DNA of 64,000 nt from Psychroserpens sp. NJDZ02 (GCF_004843725.1 NZ_CP039451.1:1-64000), one strand, 5' to 3'; counted from the first letter of the stretch, positions 1 through 9,827 are shown. The notes: generated from the sequence alone by a model not told the origin. Numbers and translations are program-made.

Positions 1-1428
1 ATGAGTGTAACTGCGCAAACGGTCTGGAACAATTGTCTCCTTTTTATAAAGGATAACATTCAACCACAAGCTTACAAAACCTGGTTTGAACCTATTGTAG
101 CGGTTAAGCTTGCAGATAATGCGCTTAGTATACAAGTGCCAAGCAAGTTTTTTTACGAGTGGTTAGAAGAGCATTATGTTAAGCTTTTAAAAGTATCTTT
201 AACTAAAGAGTTGGGTGAAACTGCCAAATTGGTTTACATTATTAAAATGGAAAACACCTATGGCAATAAACAACCTTTTACAGAACGTATTCCAAGTTCT
301 AACCGTGGTGGCGTAAAGTCGCAAGATGTCGATGTGCCGCTTAATAATAAGAACCGCGAATTACGTAATCCGTTTATAATTCCTGGAATTAGAAACGTAA
401 AAATCGAATCTCAACTTAATCCAAACTATAACTTTGATAACTTTTTAGAAGGTGACTCAAACCGTTTAGCACGTAGTGCTGGTTTAGCTGTATCTGCAAA
501 ACCAGGTGGAACCTCTTTTAATCCTTTATTAATATTTGGTGGTGTTGGATTAGGAAAAACACACTTAGCACATGCTATTGGTGTTGATATAAAAGATAAG
601 TACCCAGAGAAAACGGTATTATATATTTCTGCTGAAAAATTCACGCAACAATATATAGACTCGGTTAAAAAGAATAACAGAAATGACTTTATACACTTTT
701 ACCAGTTAATTGATGTATTGGTTATTGATGATGTTCAGTTTTTATCTGGTAAATCAGGAACTCAGGATGTATTCTTCCACATTTTTAATCACTTGCACCA
801 AAACGGAAAGCAAGTTATTTTAACTAGTGACAAGGCGCCTGTAGACATGCAAGATATTGAGCAACGCTTATTATCTAGATTTAAATGGGGATTATCTGCA
901 GAATTACAAACACCAGATTTTGAAACTCGTGTTTCTATATTGAAAAACAAATTATATAGAGATGGTGTTGAAATGCCTGAAGATATCATTGAATATGTTG
1001 CTAAAAACATAAAATCTAATATCCGCGAGCTAGAAGGTGCTATTATATCTTTAATTGCGCAATCGTCTTTTAATAAAAAAGAAATCAATATTGAGCTAGC
1101 TAAGCAAGTTGTTGAAAAGTTTGTAAAAAACACGAAACGTGAGGTTTCTATAGATTACATTCAGAAAATTGTATCTGATTATTTCCAAATGGATGTAGAC
1201 ACACTACAATCTAAAACTAGAAAGCGTCATATTGTACAAGCTAGACAATTAGCCATGTTTTTTGCAAAAAAACTGACTAAGGCCTCTCTTGCTAGTATTG
1301 GTTCTCAAATTGGAAAACGTGATCACGCAACAGTATTACACGCTTGTAAAACAGTCGATAACTTATCGTCTACAGACAAGCAGTTTAAAAAATATGTTGA
1401 GGATTTAACAAAGAAACTTTCAGTTTAA
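1..1428 (+). CDS. dnaA: Chromosomal replication initiator DnaA
   Basis: DnaA binds DnaA boxes at oriC, oligomerises in the ATP form and melts the origin. The 475-residue protein has the N-terminal DnaB/DiaA-interaction domain (about 1-80), a variable linker, the AAA+ domain with Walker A GGVGLGKT at 180-187 and Walker B VIDD at 241-244, and a C-terminal DNA-binding domain with the signature RDHATVLHACKTV near 440. Length is normal. The start is the first base of the window, so promoter and upstream DnaA boxes are not visible. A phosphatase gene follows after 13 bases and is probably cotranscribed. Confidence 0.98.
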   Translation: MSVTAQTVWNNCLLFIKDNIQPQAYKTWFEPIVAVKLADNALSIQVPSKFFYEWLEEHYVKLLKVSLTKELGETAKLVYIIKMENTYGNKQPFTERIPSSNRGGVKSQDVDVPLNNKNRELRNPFIIPGIRNVKIESQLNPNYNFDNFLEGDSNRLARSAGLAVSAKPGGTSFNPLLIFGGVGLGKTHLAHAIGVDIKDKYPEKTVLYISAEKFTQQYIDSVKKNNRNDFIHFYQLIDVLVIDDVQFLSGKSGTQDVFFHIFNHLHQNGKQVILTSDKAPVDMQDIEQRLLSRFKWGLSAELQTPDFETRVSILKNKLYRDGVEMPEDIIEYVAKNIKSNIRELEGAIISLIAQSSFNKKEINIELAKQVVEKFVKNTKREVSIDYIQKIVSDYFQMDVDTLQSKTRKRHIVQARQLAMFFAKKLTKASLASIGSQIGKRDHATVLHACKTVDNLSSTDKQFKKYVEDLTKKLSV

Positions 1429-1441
1429 ATTTCATTTTAAA

Positions 1442-1903
1442 ATGACTAAAATTTTAATGGTATGCTTAGGAAACATTTGTCGTTCTCCTCTGGCCGAAGG
1501 TATCCTACAATCTAAATTAGATGACAAATTATTTAAAGTAGATTCTGCCGGAACAAGTAGCTATCATATCGGAAATAAACCAGACCCAAGATCTATTGCT
1601 GTTGCCAAACAGCATGGAATTGATATTACAAAACAACAAGCTAGACAATTTATAAAACAAGATTTTATAGATTTTGATATTATCTACGCCATGGATAATT
1701 CCAATTATGATAACATTATCGCTTTAGCTGAAAATGACGCTGAAAAATCAAAAGTAAAATTGATTTTAAATGAAAGTTTTCCCGCTAAAAATCTAGACGT
1801 ACCAGATCCCTACTATGGTGGTGATACTGGTTTTGATAACGTATTCATACTTTTAGACGATGCTTGCCAAAAAATTAGTCAACAATTAAATAGTCTGACT
1901 TAA
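1442..1903 (+). CDS. Low-molecular-weight protein-tyrosine phosphatase
   Basis: Cytoplasmic phosphatase that removes phosphate from tyrosine residues; such enzymes often counter tyrosine kinases of polysaccharide export, but no kinase is nearby. The P-loop CLGNICRS (residues 8-15, the CX5R motif) supplies the nucleophilic Cys8 and Arg14, and DPYYGG at 122-127 carries the general-acid Asp. At 153 residues it has the family's usual length. It lies 13 bases after dnaA and 17 bases before the next gene, so the three genes may form one transcript. The substrate cannot be inferred. Confidence 0.93.
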   Translation: MTKILMVCLGNICRSPLAEGILQSKLDDKLFKVDSAGTSSYHIGNKPDPRSIAVAKQHGIDITKQQARQFIKQDFIDFDIIYAMDNSNYDNIIALAENDAEKSKVKLILNESFPAKNLDVPDPYYGGDTGFDNVFILLDDACQKISQQLNSLT

Positions 1904-1920
1904 ATTAATACCTTTATAAT

Positions 1921-2640
1921 ATGATGACTAAAGGAAAACTATATTTAATACCTTGTACACTAGGAGACTCCAATCCATTCCATGTACTACCAGCGCAAGT
2001 AAAAACTATTATTGATAGTTTAGATACCTTTGTTGTCGAAAACTCTAAAGCCGCTAGAAAATTTATAAAAAGTATTGCTCCAGAGAAGCAACAGTCAAGT
2101 TTAAACCTTTTTGAACTTAATAAATTTACAGAACCTACAGATTTACCAAATTTTATAAAACCTTGTTTAGAAGGTCAGAATTTAGGTTTAATATCTGATG
2201 CTGGTTGCCCAGGAATTGCAGATCCTGGTGCTGACATTGTAAGTTTAGCACATAAAAATAACATACAAGTTGTCCCACTAGTTGGACCGTCTTCTATCCT
2301 ACTAGCTATGATGGCCTCTGGAATGAATGGTCAAAGTTTTGCTTTTAACGGATATTTACCTATTGACAAAAGTGAAAAGAAATCAGAATTAAAACGTTTA
2401 GAACGTTTAAGTTTTGAACACAACCAAACGCAATCGTTTATTGAAACGCCTTATAGAAATAATAAGCTATTAGAAGACCTTTGCAGTATCTTAAGTGATA
2501 GTACGGAGATTTGTGTTGCTTGTGACATTACATTGCCTACAGAGTTTATTAAAACGCAAACAGTAAGTCAATGGAAAAAAAATAGTGTTGACCTACATAA
2601 GAGACCAACACTATTTATAATTCACAAAAGCCAATATTAA
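1921..2640 (+). CDS. SAM-dependent tetrapyrrole-methylase-fold protein, RsmI-like
   Basis: Member of the tetrapyrrole methylase fold; the closest well-known relative is RsmI, which 2'-O-methylates C1402 of 16S rRNA. The N-terminal LYLIPCTLGD strand-loop, the SDAGCPGIADPGA motif (about residues 96-108) and PLVGPSSILLAMMASG (about 119-134) are the SAM-binding elements. Bacteroidota commonly have this short form of about 239 residues next to or instead of full RsmI. Two consecutive ATGs at 1921 and 1924 make the exact start ambiguous. It overlaps the convergent 3' end of the next gene by four bases. The rRNA target is inferred from the family. Confidence 0.8.
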   Translation: MMTKGKLYLIPCTLGDSNPFHVLPAQVKTIIDSLDTFVVENSKAARKFIKSIAPEKQQSSLNLFELNKFTEPTDLPNFIKPCLEGQNLGLISDAGCPGIADPGADIVSLAHKNNIQVVPLVGPSSILLAMMASGMNGQSFAFNGYLPIDKSEKKSELKRLERLSFEHNQTQSFIETPYRNNKLLEDLCSILSDSTEICVACDITLPTEFIKTQTVSQWKKNSVDLHKRPTLFIIHKSQY

Positions 2641-3302
2641 GCGCTTTCGTATTTTACTCTAACCTTTTTTAATGGTTTTATCAAAGACGTATCGTATCCT
2701 GAAAACTTTTTCATGTAATACTTTATGGTTGTCCCGTTTGCATCCGCAAATCCAGTTTCTCCATAACTTCTAAGAAATTTCTTTACACTTCCAGGTCCTG
2801 CTAAATGCGCTGCAGCTAATATACCTGATTCTGTAATCTTAACACCTTTAATGTACGTGTTCTTAAAACGTTTGATATCCTTACGTAAAACCCACTTGTT
2901 ACGTTGTGTATTAGCAATAAACGCCTTTTCTTGTAATTCTGGATTACTTAAAAAGAATTGTGGATGATAAATACCTAATACTCTTAATGTACTTTTCCCA
3001 AATTGATATTTACCTAGGTAACCAAATTGATTAACTCTAAAATAATCGTTTTGAGATTCTTTAAATCCTAAAGCTTCTTTAAAACCAGTAAAACTTTTAC
3101 CTAATTGAGGCGAGAATAATGGTTTTTGGACAAACTTTAAATTTGAAGCAATATTAACATATTGTAACGCTTCAAAGTCAACGTTTTCTGTTTCAATGTC
3201 ATTTACTAGTGTTGTGTTATTTTCAGTATTAATAAAAACGACTAGTAGTAAAATTGCTATTGTAAACGTTAGGGATAATAACTTTCCAATATTTATTTTC
3301 AT
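2637..3302 (-). CDS. Membrane-anchored lysozyme-like protein
   Basis: Protein of 221 residues with one N-terminal hydrophobic segment (about 7-24) that should anchor or export it. The middle carries a lysozyme/transglycosylase-like signature: KESQNDYFRVN followed by GYLGKYQFGKSTLRVLG, resembling folds in which a Glu and a GxxGxYQFG strand form the active site. A role in cell-wall cleavage is inferred, which would fit mltG lying 1 kb away on the same strand. The C-terminal third is basic and has no recognised domain. The 3' end overlaps the convergent methylase gene. Confidence 0.6.
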   Translation of the reverse strand: MKINIGKLLSLTFTIAILLLVVFINTENNTTLVNDIETENVDFEALQYVNIASNLKFVQKPLFSPQLGKSFTGFKEALGFKESQNDYFRVNQFGYLGKYQFGKSTLRVLGIYHPQFFLSNPELQEKAFIANTQRNKWVLRKDIKRFKNTYIKGVKITESGILAAAHLAGPGSVKKFLRSYGETGFADANGTTIKYYMKKFSGYDTSLIKPLKKVRVKYESA

Positions 3303-3408
3303 TTGTTACGATTTAAAAGTCTGTTTATTAATATTATATAGACTTAAATTTCAGCGTGCAAATATACAACAAATAATTAAATACTAAAAATCAACATGTT
3401 AACTTATG

Positions 3409-4317
3409 TTAAAAGTAGATTAAGTGCCCAATTAGCTTGCCTTTGCCATTTATTTCCAAGGTTGGAAAGGGTACTTTTATCACGTTGATCACGTTAAATA
3501 CTTGCTTTAAAAAGGTCGAATTGGTCTTAATTCTAGTCAAATCCAAATCTAGACTTAAATAAAATTGTTGGCTTCTTTCTTGATTAGGAAAATGTATTTT
3601 TTGAAGATCTGCACTACCATATAATAAACCATCGACTCCATAACCTACTGCAACATTCAACCATTTTGGGATAGTTGTCTCTTTAAAAAAGGACTGTAAA
3701 TTTGCACTCAACCAATACGTTTGACCATTATAGTCTTTCAAAAACGCTTCTGTCAATCCATCACCTAACTTATTAGGGTTTTGATTTGCAAATCCGCTTT
3801 GGCTAAAGGAGTATTTTAATTGGACACGTTGCTCTTGCCATAACAACTCTTGTCCAACATACACCCCTGCTCCTGCTGCATTTGCCGTAAAATCGCCCCA
3901 AGAAAAGCCCCATTCTGCTGAAAAACCATCCAAAACCTCAACAGCCGTTAGAAAAGAAAATCCCAATGTTGCGCCGTAAATCAATTGATTTTTTTCGCTA
4001 ACACCACTCCAATTAAGAGCTTGAGCACCAAAACGTCCTAATTGATAAGCCGTAAAACTATGCCCTAACTTATCCATTTTTAACCACTCGGAATTATCAT
4101 TGGTACTATGTAACTTGGAGCGCTCATAATCAGAATACCACAACGCGTTTAAACCTACAATAGATAAGGTCGCTAAACTGGCCTCTGTTAATATTACAGT
4201 AGTCCTACGTGACGTATTAAGGCTATCGCTAGCTTTAAAAAAGGATACACCATCTGTTTGCGCAACCGCGAACATCGTCAAAAATAAGGTCGAGAGTACT
4301 GAAACTAATTTAAACAA
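3409..4317 (-). CDS. DUF2279 family protein, exported
   Basis: Protein of 302 residues with an N-terminal signal peptide ending near AVAQ (residue 20). The core matches the DUF2279 (YfiM-like) pattern: a MDKLGHSFTAYQLG segment, hydrophobic GATLGFSFLTAVEVLDG, and GFSWGDFTANAAGAG. The family is probably associated with the outer membrane or envelope; its function is unknown. The start lies four bases downstream of the mltG stop, so it is the last gene of a dapF-GNAT-mltG-DUF2279 operon. Confidence 0.75.
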   Translation of the reverse strand: MFKLVSVLSTLFLTMFAVAQTDGVSFFKASDSLNTSRRTTVILTEASLATLSIVGLNALWYSDYERSKLHSTNDNSEWLKMDKLGHSFTAYQLGRFGAQALNWSGVSEKNQLIYGATLGFSFLTAVEVLDGFSAEWGFSWGDFTANAAGAGVYVGQELLWQEQRVQLKYSFSQSGFANQNPNKLGDGLTEAFLKDYNGQTYWLSANLQSFFKETTIPKWLNVAVGYGVDGLLYGSADLQKIHFPNQERSQQFYLSLDLDLTRIKTNSTFLKQVFNVINVIKVPFPTLEINGKGKLIGHLIYF

Positions 4318-4321
4318 CAGT

Positions 4322-5365
4322 TTAACGGTTTACACCTTGACTATTAATCCAACGCACATACTCATTTTTATTAGCATTGTGTTGACTTAATGTCTTTGCG
4401 AATTTATGATATCCAAAGTTTTTGACATTAGCTACAAAATAGTAATAGTCATGATTTTCTGAATTTAACACAGCATCAATAGCAGATACATCTGGCATCG
4501 TAATTGGTCCTGGAGGAATACCTCCATATTTATAAGTATTGTATGGCGAATCGATTTCTAGATCTTTATATAACACTCGTTTAATAATTTGGTCAAAATC
4601 GTTCTCCTTTAATTTTTTAGAATAAATAACTGTTGGATCCGCTTGAAGTGGCATTCCTTTTTTTATTCTGTTTAAATAAACACCTGCGACTCTAGGTCTT
4701 TCGTCTACTTTAGCGGTTTCTTTTTGCACGATAGAGGCAATTGTCACGATTTCATTTACAGATAAGTTTAGTGCTTTACGTTTAGCTTGACGCGACGCAT
4801 TCCAAAAACGATAATATTCCTTTAGCATTTTATTTCTAAAACCTTCGGCGGATGTATTCCAAAAGACTTCATAACTATTAGGCACATACATATTTAAAAC
4901 CGTTTGTTCCGTAAATTTATTGGTGTCTAAAAAGGCTTTATCCGTCATAGCTTTTAAAAGCGTAATGCTATCAGGTTCTATCTGTTGTGCGATACGTCCT
5001 GCCAAGTTCTGAATACGCTCTTGGTTATTAAAACTCAGTTTTATCGGGATATTTTTACTTCTAATAGAATTAATAATATCATTATTACTCATGTTTTTAG
5101 TAATAGCAAAACGTCCTGCCTTAATATTGGATGTATATTTTTTACGTTGTGCTAAAGCATCAAAACTATCGATATCTTTTAGCAAAGGGACCAACTGTGC
5201 TCTAACTTGATCGTAACTTGCATTTGTAGGTACATAAATATAAGCCTCTTCATTATTAAACGCTGTATTTTCTTTAAACATAGCGCCATAAACAAAGTAC
5301 GCAAAGTAGGCAGCTACTCCTATTCCGATTAAAGCAATTGCTAATAAAATTTTTTTAATATACAT
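4322..5365 (-). CDS. mltG: Endolytic murein transglycosylase MltG
   Basis: Inner-membrane lytic transglycosylase (YceG family) that cuts nascent glycan strands and is thought to set glycan chain length. The 347-residue protein has one N-terminal membrane segment (about 5-27), a LysM-like region, and the conserved catalytic block SIVQKETAKVDERPRVAG (residues 211-228) with the presumed catalytic Glu216, followed by YLNRIKKGMPLQADPT and GGIPPGPI. Its start overlaps the upstream GNAT gene by 11 bases, indicating translational coupling within the operon. Confidence 0.95.
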   Translation of the reverse strand: MYIKKILLAIALIGIGVAAYFAYFVYGAMFKENTAFNNEEAYIYVPTNASYDQVRAQLVPLLKDIDSFDALAQRKKYTSNIKAGRFAITKNMSNNDIINSIRSKNIPIKLSFNNQERIQNLAGRIAQQIEPDSITLLKAMTDKAFLDTNKFTEQTVLNMYVPNSYEVFWNTSAEGFRNKMLKEYYRFWNASRQAKRKALNLSVNEIVTIASIVQKETAKVDERPRVAGVYLNRIKKGMPLQADPTVIYSKKLKENDFDQIIKRVLYKDLEIDSPYNTYKYGGIPPGPITMPDVSAIDAVLNSENHDYYYFVANVKNFGYHKFAKTLSQHNANKNEYVRWINSQGVNR

Positions 5366-5888
5366 CTGTGTTAATTAATTGAAATAAATATTCGTTTTTG
5401 TAAATTCCGTTTATAAAATTCCAGTCTTTTTTAAGACCGATCTCCATAAATCCTTGACTTTTAAATAATGCTAAACTTGCCGTATTATCGGCACTGATAT
5501 TACAATATAATTGATGTAAATCTAAATGTGTAAAACAATAATTGGTTAATAGTTGTAACGCTTCTTTACCATGCCCTTTTTGTCTATTTTCTGTATCTCT
5601 TACTAAAATACCAATCCCTGCGCGTCTGTTTTTGAAGTCAAAATCAAAAACATCTATCATTCCGATTGCCTGATGCTTATAATTACATATAACCAATCGT
5701 AACTGTTTAACTTCAAAAATATCTTTATGTGCATGCTCTAAATATTGTTTGATTAAATATTTAGAATAAGGTGTTATCGTATTACTAATCTCCCAAATAG
5801 ATTCGTCATTCTCTATGTTGTGAATAAACGTTAAATCTTCTGGTTCTAACGGTCGTAAATAAGTGTGCTCTCCTTTTAATGTTAACAT
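5355..5888 (-). CDS. GNAT N-acetyltransferase, RimJ/RimL type
   Basis: Acetyl-CoA-dependent transferase of the GNAT fold, 177 residues. Evidence is the N-terminal LRPLEPEDLTFIHNIENDE block, the acetyl-CoA loop region TENRQKGHGKEALQLL (about residues 104-119), and the C-terminal DNTASLALFKSQGF motif typical of RimJ/SpeG-like members. The substrate could be a protein N-terminus or a small amine; the sequence does not decide. It overlaps dapF upstream by 7 bases and mltG downstream by 11 bases, so it belongs to the same transcript. Confidence 0.85.
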   Translation of the reverse strand: MLTLKGEHTYLRPLEPEDLTFIHNIENDESIWEISNTITPYSKYLIKQYLEHAHKDIFEVKQLRLVICNYKHQAIGMIDVFDFDFKNRRAGIGILVRDTENRQKGHGKEALQLLTNYCFTHLDLHQLYCNISADNTASLALFKSQGFMEIGLKKDWNFINGIYKNEYLFQLINTDVY

Positions 5889-6661
5889 GTTATTTCACCT
5901 TTAAAAACGTAGGTTGCAGGTCCTATTAACATCACCTTTTTATAGGTGTCTCCTACTTTCTCAAACGACACTTTAAGCTGACCACCTTGTACGTTTAAAT
6001 TAATTTTAGACGTTGTGCATTCTCCAATCTCATGCATGGCAATCGCCACTGCAGTCACACCTGTACCACAGGATAGAGTTTCGTCTTCTACGCCTCTTTC
6101 GTAAGTTCTAACGGTATACGTATCGTCGTTATTTTTTTCCACAAAATTAACGTTAGTTCCTTCGTCATTATACGGTTGACCATATCGTATTTTTTCACCT
6201 TCTGCTTTAACAGCAAACTGTGCTAAATTATTAACAAACTGTACATGGTGTGGTGAGCCTGTATCCAAAAATTGATGGGTATCAAAAGTTTCGATAGTCT
6301 CTACATCCTTCATTTGTAGATGGACTAAATTATCTTCGATTTTAGCAAAGTGCATACCGTCTATCGCTTCAAAAGTGGTCTGGTTAGTAATCAGCTGCAA
6401 AAATTCCGCGAAAGCGACAATACAACGTCCCCCATTACCACACATGGTACTTTCGTTTCCATCCGCATTATAATAGACCATTTTAAAGTCTACTTTAGGG
6501 TGATTTTCTAATAGAATTAAACCATCAGCACCCACACCAAATTTACGATCACATAAAAAAGCAACCAATTTGGTATTGTTTTTGTCGAACACGTTTTGTC
6601 TATTATCGATCATGACAAAGTCATTACCGGTTCCTTGATATTTATAAAAAGTCAATGTCAT
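5882..6661 (-). CDS. dapF: Diaminopimelate epimerase
   Basis: Converts LL- to meso-diaminopimelate, the last shared step towards lysine and peptidoglycan cross-links. Counting from the chosen start, the two catalytic cysteines are Cys74 in STMCGNGGRC and Cys198 in ETLSCGTGVTA. The ATG at 6661 gives the usual 259 residues beginning MTLTFYKYQGTGNDF; an in-frame ATG seven codons earlier adds an unconserved MLQFLIP and is less likely. It heads a leftward operon with a GNAT gene, mltG and a DUF2279 gene, grouping cell-wall functions. Confidence 0.97.
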   Translation of the reverse strand: MTLTFYKYQGTGNDFVMIDNRQNVFDKNNTKLVAFLCDRKFGVGADGLILLENHPKVDFKMVYYNADGNESTMCGNGGRCIVAFAEFLQLITNQTTFEAIDGMHFAKIEDNLVHLQMKDVETIETFDTHQFLDTGSPHHVQFVNNLAQFAVKAEGEKIRYGQPYNDEGTNVNFVEKNNDDTYTVRTYERGVEDETLSCGTGVTAVAIAMHEIGECTTSKINLNVQGGQLKVSFEKVGDTYKKVMLIGPATYVFKGEITC

Positions 6662-6787
6662 TGGTATCAAAAATTGAAGCACAAATATAAGTTTTTTCAG
6701 TTGTTAAAACGCCGTTAAAGTTGAAATAGGCATTCAATATTTAATTAATTTTAATCGTTATCTAATTAAATCTAAACTAAGTATTAT

Positions 6788-8200
6788 ATGAAGAAGATGT
6801 TAACTCTGGTTTTAGTTTCGGTATTAGGAGGTGCAATTACTCTAGGAACATACAAAACCTTTCTTGAAAAAGATGAACAGCAAATTGCAAATACAACCAC
6901 TCAGGAAACCCCTGATTTTTTACCAACCAATTATAAAACAACCCCGACGACTTTAGCTGCTGCTGAAGGCATTAGTTTTACAACTGCTGCAGATAAAACA
7001 ATCCATGCGGTCGTGCATGTCAAAAACGTCGCGCTAAATAGTGCACAACCCACATTACAAGATTTATTTTATGGTCACGTGCCACAAAAAAGGCAATTAG
7101 GTACTGGAAGTGGTGTGATTATATCGCCTGATGGCTACATAATTACTAATAACCATGTTATTGAAGATTCTGAAGCACTAAGTATTACATTAAATGACAA
7201 CAGAACTCTAAATGCAAAAATTATTGGTACCGATCCAAAAACTGATATTGCGTTATTAAAAGTTGATACAGAGGATCAATTACCGTATGCGACATTTGGT
7301 GATAGTGATACTGCAAAAATTGGAGAATGGGTGCTAGCAGTCGGTAATCCTTTTAATTTAACGTCCACAGTCACTGCAGGTATTATTAGTGCCAAATCAA
7401 GAGATTTAAGTGGCAGAAGCACACAGTCTTTTATACAAACCGATGCGGCTGTAAACCCAGGTAATTCTGGTGGTGCTTTAGTTAATACCGCTGGAGAACT
7501 TATTGGTATAAACACCGCTATCACCTCTCAAACAGGATCGTATATTGGCTATTCTTTTGCCGTACCAAGTAATATCGCTAAAAAAGTAGTGCAAGATATT
7601 ATGGAGTTTGGTAATGTCCAAAATGGAATTTTAGGTGTTACTGGAGGCTCTTTAAATAGTGCTTCTGCTGAAAAACTTGGTGTTGAAGAAACAGAAGGTT
7701 TTTATATAGACGATGTTGAAGAGGATACTGGTGCCTATGAAGCTGGAATAAGAAGTGGTGATATTATTAAAATGATTGATAACATTAAAATCAAGAAATT
7801 TAGTGATCTTAGAGGGTTTTTAGACACTAAACGTCCAAATGATATTGTTAATGTAACCTTATTGCGTGATGGTAATAAAAAAGAAGTGGCCGTAACTTTG
7901 CTTAAAAACGAGACTTACATTCTACCTGTAATTGGTATTATTAAAAATGCTAAACCAGAAGACCTAAAAAAGTATAAGACTAAAAATGGTGTAAAAATCA
8001 CTAAAGTAAATGGTACTTACGGTCAATATCTGCAAGGTGAAGGTATCCAAGAAGGCGATATTATTACTGCTATTAACAATATTAAAGTGAATAGTGTTGA
8101 GGAAGTAGATACGATATTAAAAAATAGAGACACGTATCAACCTTTAAGTATCGAATTAATAAATTCTAAAGGAGAAACCAATCGTTATGGTTTAAGATAA
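6788..8200 (+). CDS. HtrA/DegP-type periplasmic serine protease
   Basis: Trypsin-like protease and chaperone of envelope protein quality control. The 470-residue protein starts with a hydrophobic export segment (about 5-21). The catalytic triad is visible as His123 (TNNHVIED), Asp153 (KTDIALLKV) and Ser227 (NPGNSGGA). Two PDZ domains follow (about 280-370 and 390-465). The length and architecture are those of Do/DegQ-like proteases. It is divergent from the dapF operon and monocistronic, with a strong hairpin terminator 20 bases after the stop. DegP cannot be separated from DegQ on sequence alone. Confidence 0.94.
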   Translation: MKKMLTLVLVSVLGGAITLGTYKTFLEKDEQQIANTTTQETPDFLPTNYKTTPTTLAAAEGISFTTAADKTIHAVVHVKNVALNSAQPTLQDLFYGHVPQKRQLGTGSGVIISPDGYIITNNHVIEDSEALSITLNDNRTLNAKIIGTDPKTDIALLKVDTEDQLPYATFGDSDTAKIGEWVLAVGNPFNLTSTVTAGIISAKSRDLSGRSTQSFIQTDAAVNPGNSGGALVNTAGELIGINTAITSQTGSYIGYSFAVPSNIAKKVVQDIMEFGNVQNGILGVTGGSLNSASAEKLGVEETEGFYIDDVEEDTGAYEAGIRSGDIIKMIDNIKIKKFSDLRGFLDTKRPNDIVNVTLLRDGNKKEVAVTLLKNETYILPVIGIIKNAKPEDLKKYKTKNGVKITKVNGTYGQYLQGEGIQEGDIITAINNIKVNSVEEVDTILKNRDTYQPLSIELINSKGETNRYGLR

Positions 8201-8219
8201 TCACAGACTAAACGTTTTC

Positions 8220-8255
8220 TAAAAGCCCTTAATTTTAAAAATTAAGGGCTTTTAA
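8220..8255 (+). terminator. Intrinsic terminator after the HtrA protease gene
   Basis: Perfect hairpin AAAAGCCCTTAAT / ATTAAGGGCTTTT with a short A/T loop, followed by T-rich sequence, starting 20 bases after the protease stop codon. Confidence 0.85.
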
Positions 8256-8268
8256 ATTTTTACAGTTT

Positions 8269-8303
8269 TTGCTTTACGAAATCGTTTGAAATCTATACTT
8301 TTG
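8269..8303 (+). promoter_or_regulatory. Candidate Bacteroidota promoter of the GAPDH gene
   Basis: A TACTTTTG box at 8296-8303 matches the Bacteroidota -7 consensus TAnnTTTG. A TTG at 8269-8271 lies 24 bases upstream, slightly beyond the usual spacing to the -33 element. The ATG of the GAPDH gene follows 44 bases after the -7 box. Sequence match only. Confidence 0.45.
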
Positions 8304-8347
8304 CCGAAATTTACATACTAAATTAACAACACACTAAATAATTTAAA

Positions 8348-9796
8348 ATGTCCATTAACGAAACTTACGAAAACGAATTAGCCTTTCAAGCAGACAGACG
8401 AAGAGCTACCGTCGAATTTATTAAAATTGTTAGCGATTTATGGTATGACAAGTCTATCGAGTTGGTCCTTTTTAGAAACCAATTAATTGATAGAAATGTC
8501 TCTCAAATTCTAAACCTTCATGAGTATGCTGGTGAATTTGTTCAAAAACCGATTTCGATTTTTGATTCTGTAGAGATTGCGCAAGCCATCCAAACGCTAG
8601 ACGTACCTCCTGCTAAACTTGATATTGGTAAATTAACTTACGAGTATCATTTAGAAGAAAAGAAATACAGTAATGCTTTAGCTTTTGTGGCTAACCAACT
8701 TAAAGGTGCTAATAAAACTAAAGATATCAAACCTAAAGATGTCGTGCTTTATGGTTTTGGGCGTATTGGACGTTTAGTTGCTAGAGAGTTAATGACTCGT
8801 ACTGGTAAAGGAAGCCAACTCCGTTTACGCGCCATTGTTACACGTGGTAAATTAGATGCTACTGTTTTAGAAAAACGTGCGGCTTTATTACGTAATGACT
8901 CGGTACATGGTGATTTTTCAGGAACTGTAACTACGGATTTAAAAAATGAAGCCTTAATAATTAATGGTACTACCGTTAAAATTATTAATGCCAATCAACC
9001 AGAAGATATCGATTATACTAAGTATGGTATTAATAATGCATTAATTATTGATAATACAGGTGTTTTTAGAGATAAAGAAGCGTTAACACGATTAAAAAAA
9101 TCTCCAGGCGCGGACAAAGTATTATTAACTGCACCAGGAAAAGGAATTCCAAATATTGTTTATGGTGTTAATCACCTAGAAAATGATCCTGACAAAATCG
9201 ATATTTTTTCTGCAGCTTCTTGTACGACCAATGCTATTACGCCTATTTTAAAAGCAATGGAAGATACTTACGGTGTAAAAAGTGGCCATTTAGAAACGAT
9301 TCATGCGTATACTAACGACCAAAATTTAGTCGATAATTTCCATAGTAAATACCGTCGTGGTCGTGCAGCAGCCTTAAACATGGTAATTACAGAAACTGGA
9401 GCTGGAAAAGCAGTATCTAAAGCTTTACCTAGTTTTGAAGGTAAATTAACCTCTAACGCTATTCGTGTCCCTGTACCAAACGGATCATTAGCCATTTTAA
9501 ATTTAGAGTTAGACTCTGAAACTACTGTAGCGCATATTAATACAACAATTAAAAAATATGCTTTAGAAGGTGATTTAGTAGAACAAATCAAGTATGAAAT
9601 GAGTGATGAATTAGTGTCAACAGACATTATTGGTAGCTCTGCGCCTTCTATATTTGACAGTAAAGCTACCATTGTTAGAACAGATGGTAAAAATGCAATC
9701 TTATATGTATGGTATGATAATGAGTATGGTTACAGCCACCAAGTCATTAGATTAGCAAAATATATTGCTAAAGTAAGACGTTTTACATATTACTAA
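8348..9796 (+). CDS. gap: Glyceraldehyde-3-phosphate dehydrogenase, long form
   Basis: Oxidises and phosphorylates glyceraldehyde 3-phosphate with NAD(P), or works in reverse in gluconeogenesis. The Rossmann motif GFGRIGR is at residues 136-142 and the catalytic Cys292 lies in SAASCTTNAITP; ETIHAYTNDQ and the C-terminal YDNEYGYSHQV are also conserved. The protein is 482 residues because about 130 residues precede the NAD domain; such long forms occur in Bacteroidota and some Proteobacteria and may differ in cofactor or direction. It is monocistronic, with its own promoter-like box and terminator. Confidence 0.95.
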   Translation: MSINETYENELAFQADRRRATVEFIKIVSDLWYDKSIELVLFRNQLIDRNVSQILNLHEYAGEFVQKPISIFDSVEIAQAIQTLDVPPAKLDIGKLTYEYHLEEKKYSNALAFVANQLKGANKTKDIKPKDVVLYGFGRIGRLVARELMTRTGKGSQLRLRAIVTRGKLDATVLEKRAALLRNDSVHGDFSGTVTTDLKNEALIINGTTVKIINANQPEDIDYTKYGINNALIIDNTGVFRDKEALTRLKKSPGADKVLLTAPGKGIPNIVYGVNHLENDPDKIDIFSAASCTTNAITPILKAMEDTYGVKSGHLETIHAYTNDQNLVDNFHSKYRRGRAAALNMVITETGAGKAVSKALPSFEGKLTSNAIRVPVPNGSLAILNLELDSETTVAHINTTIKKYALEGDLVEQIKYEMSDELVSTDIIGSSAPSIFDSKATIVRTDGKNAILYVWYDNEYGYSHQVIRLAKYIAKVRRFTYY

Positions 9797-9827
9797 CATC
9801 CAAATTTTAATTAGTAACGTATATAGT

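Noticed and set aside
1..1428. Origin of replication within the window
   Set aside because: dnaA begins at base 1, so the region that would most likely contain oriC is outside; no cluster of DnaA boxes was recognised downstream.
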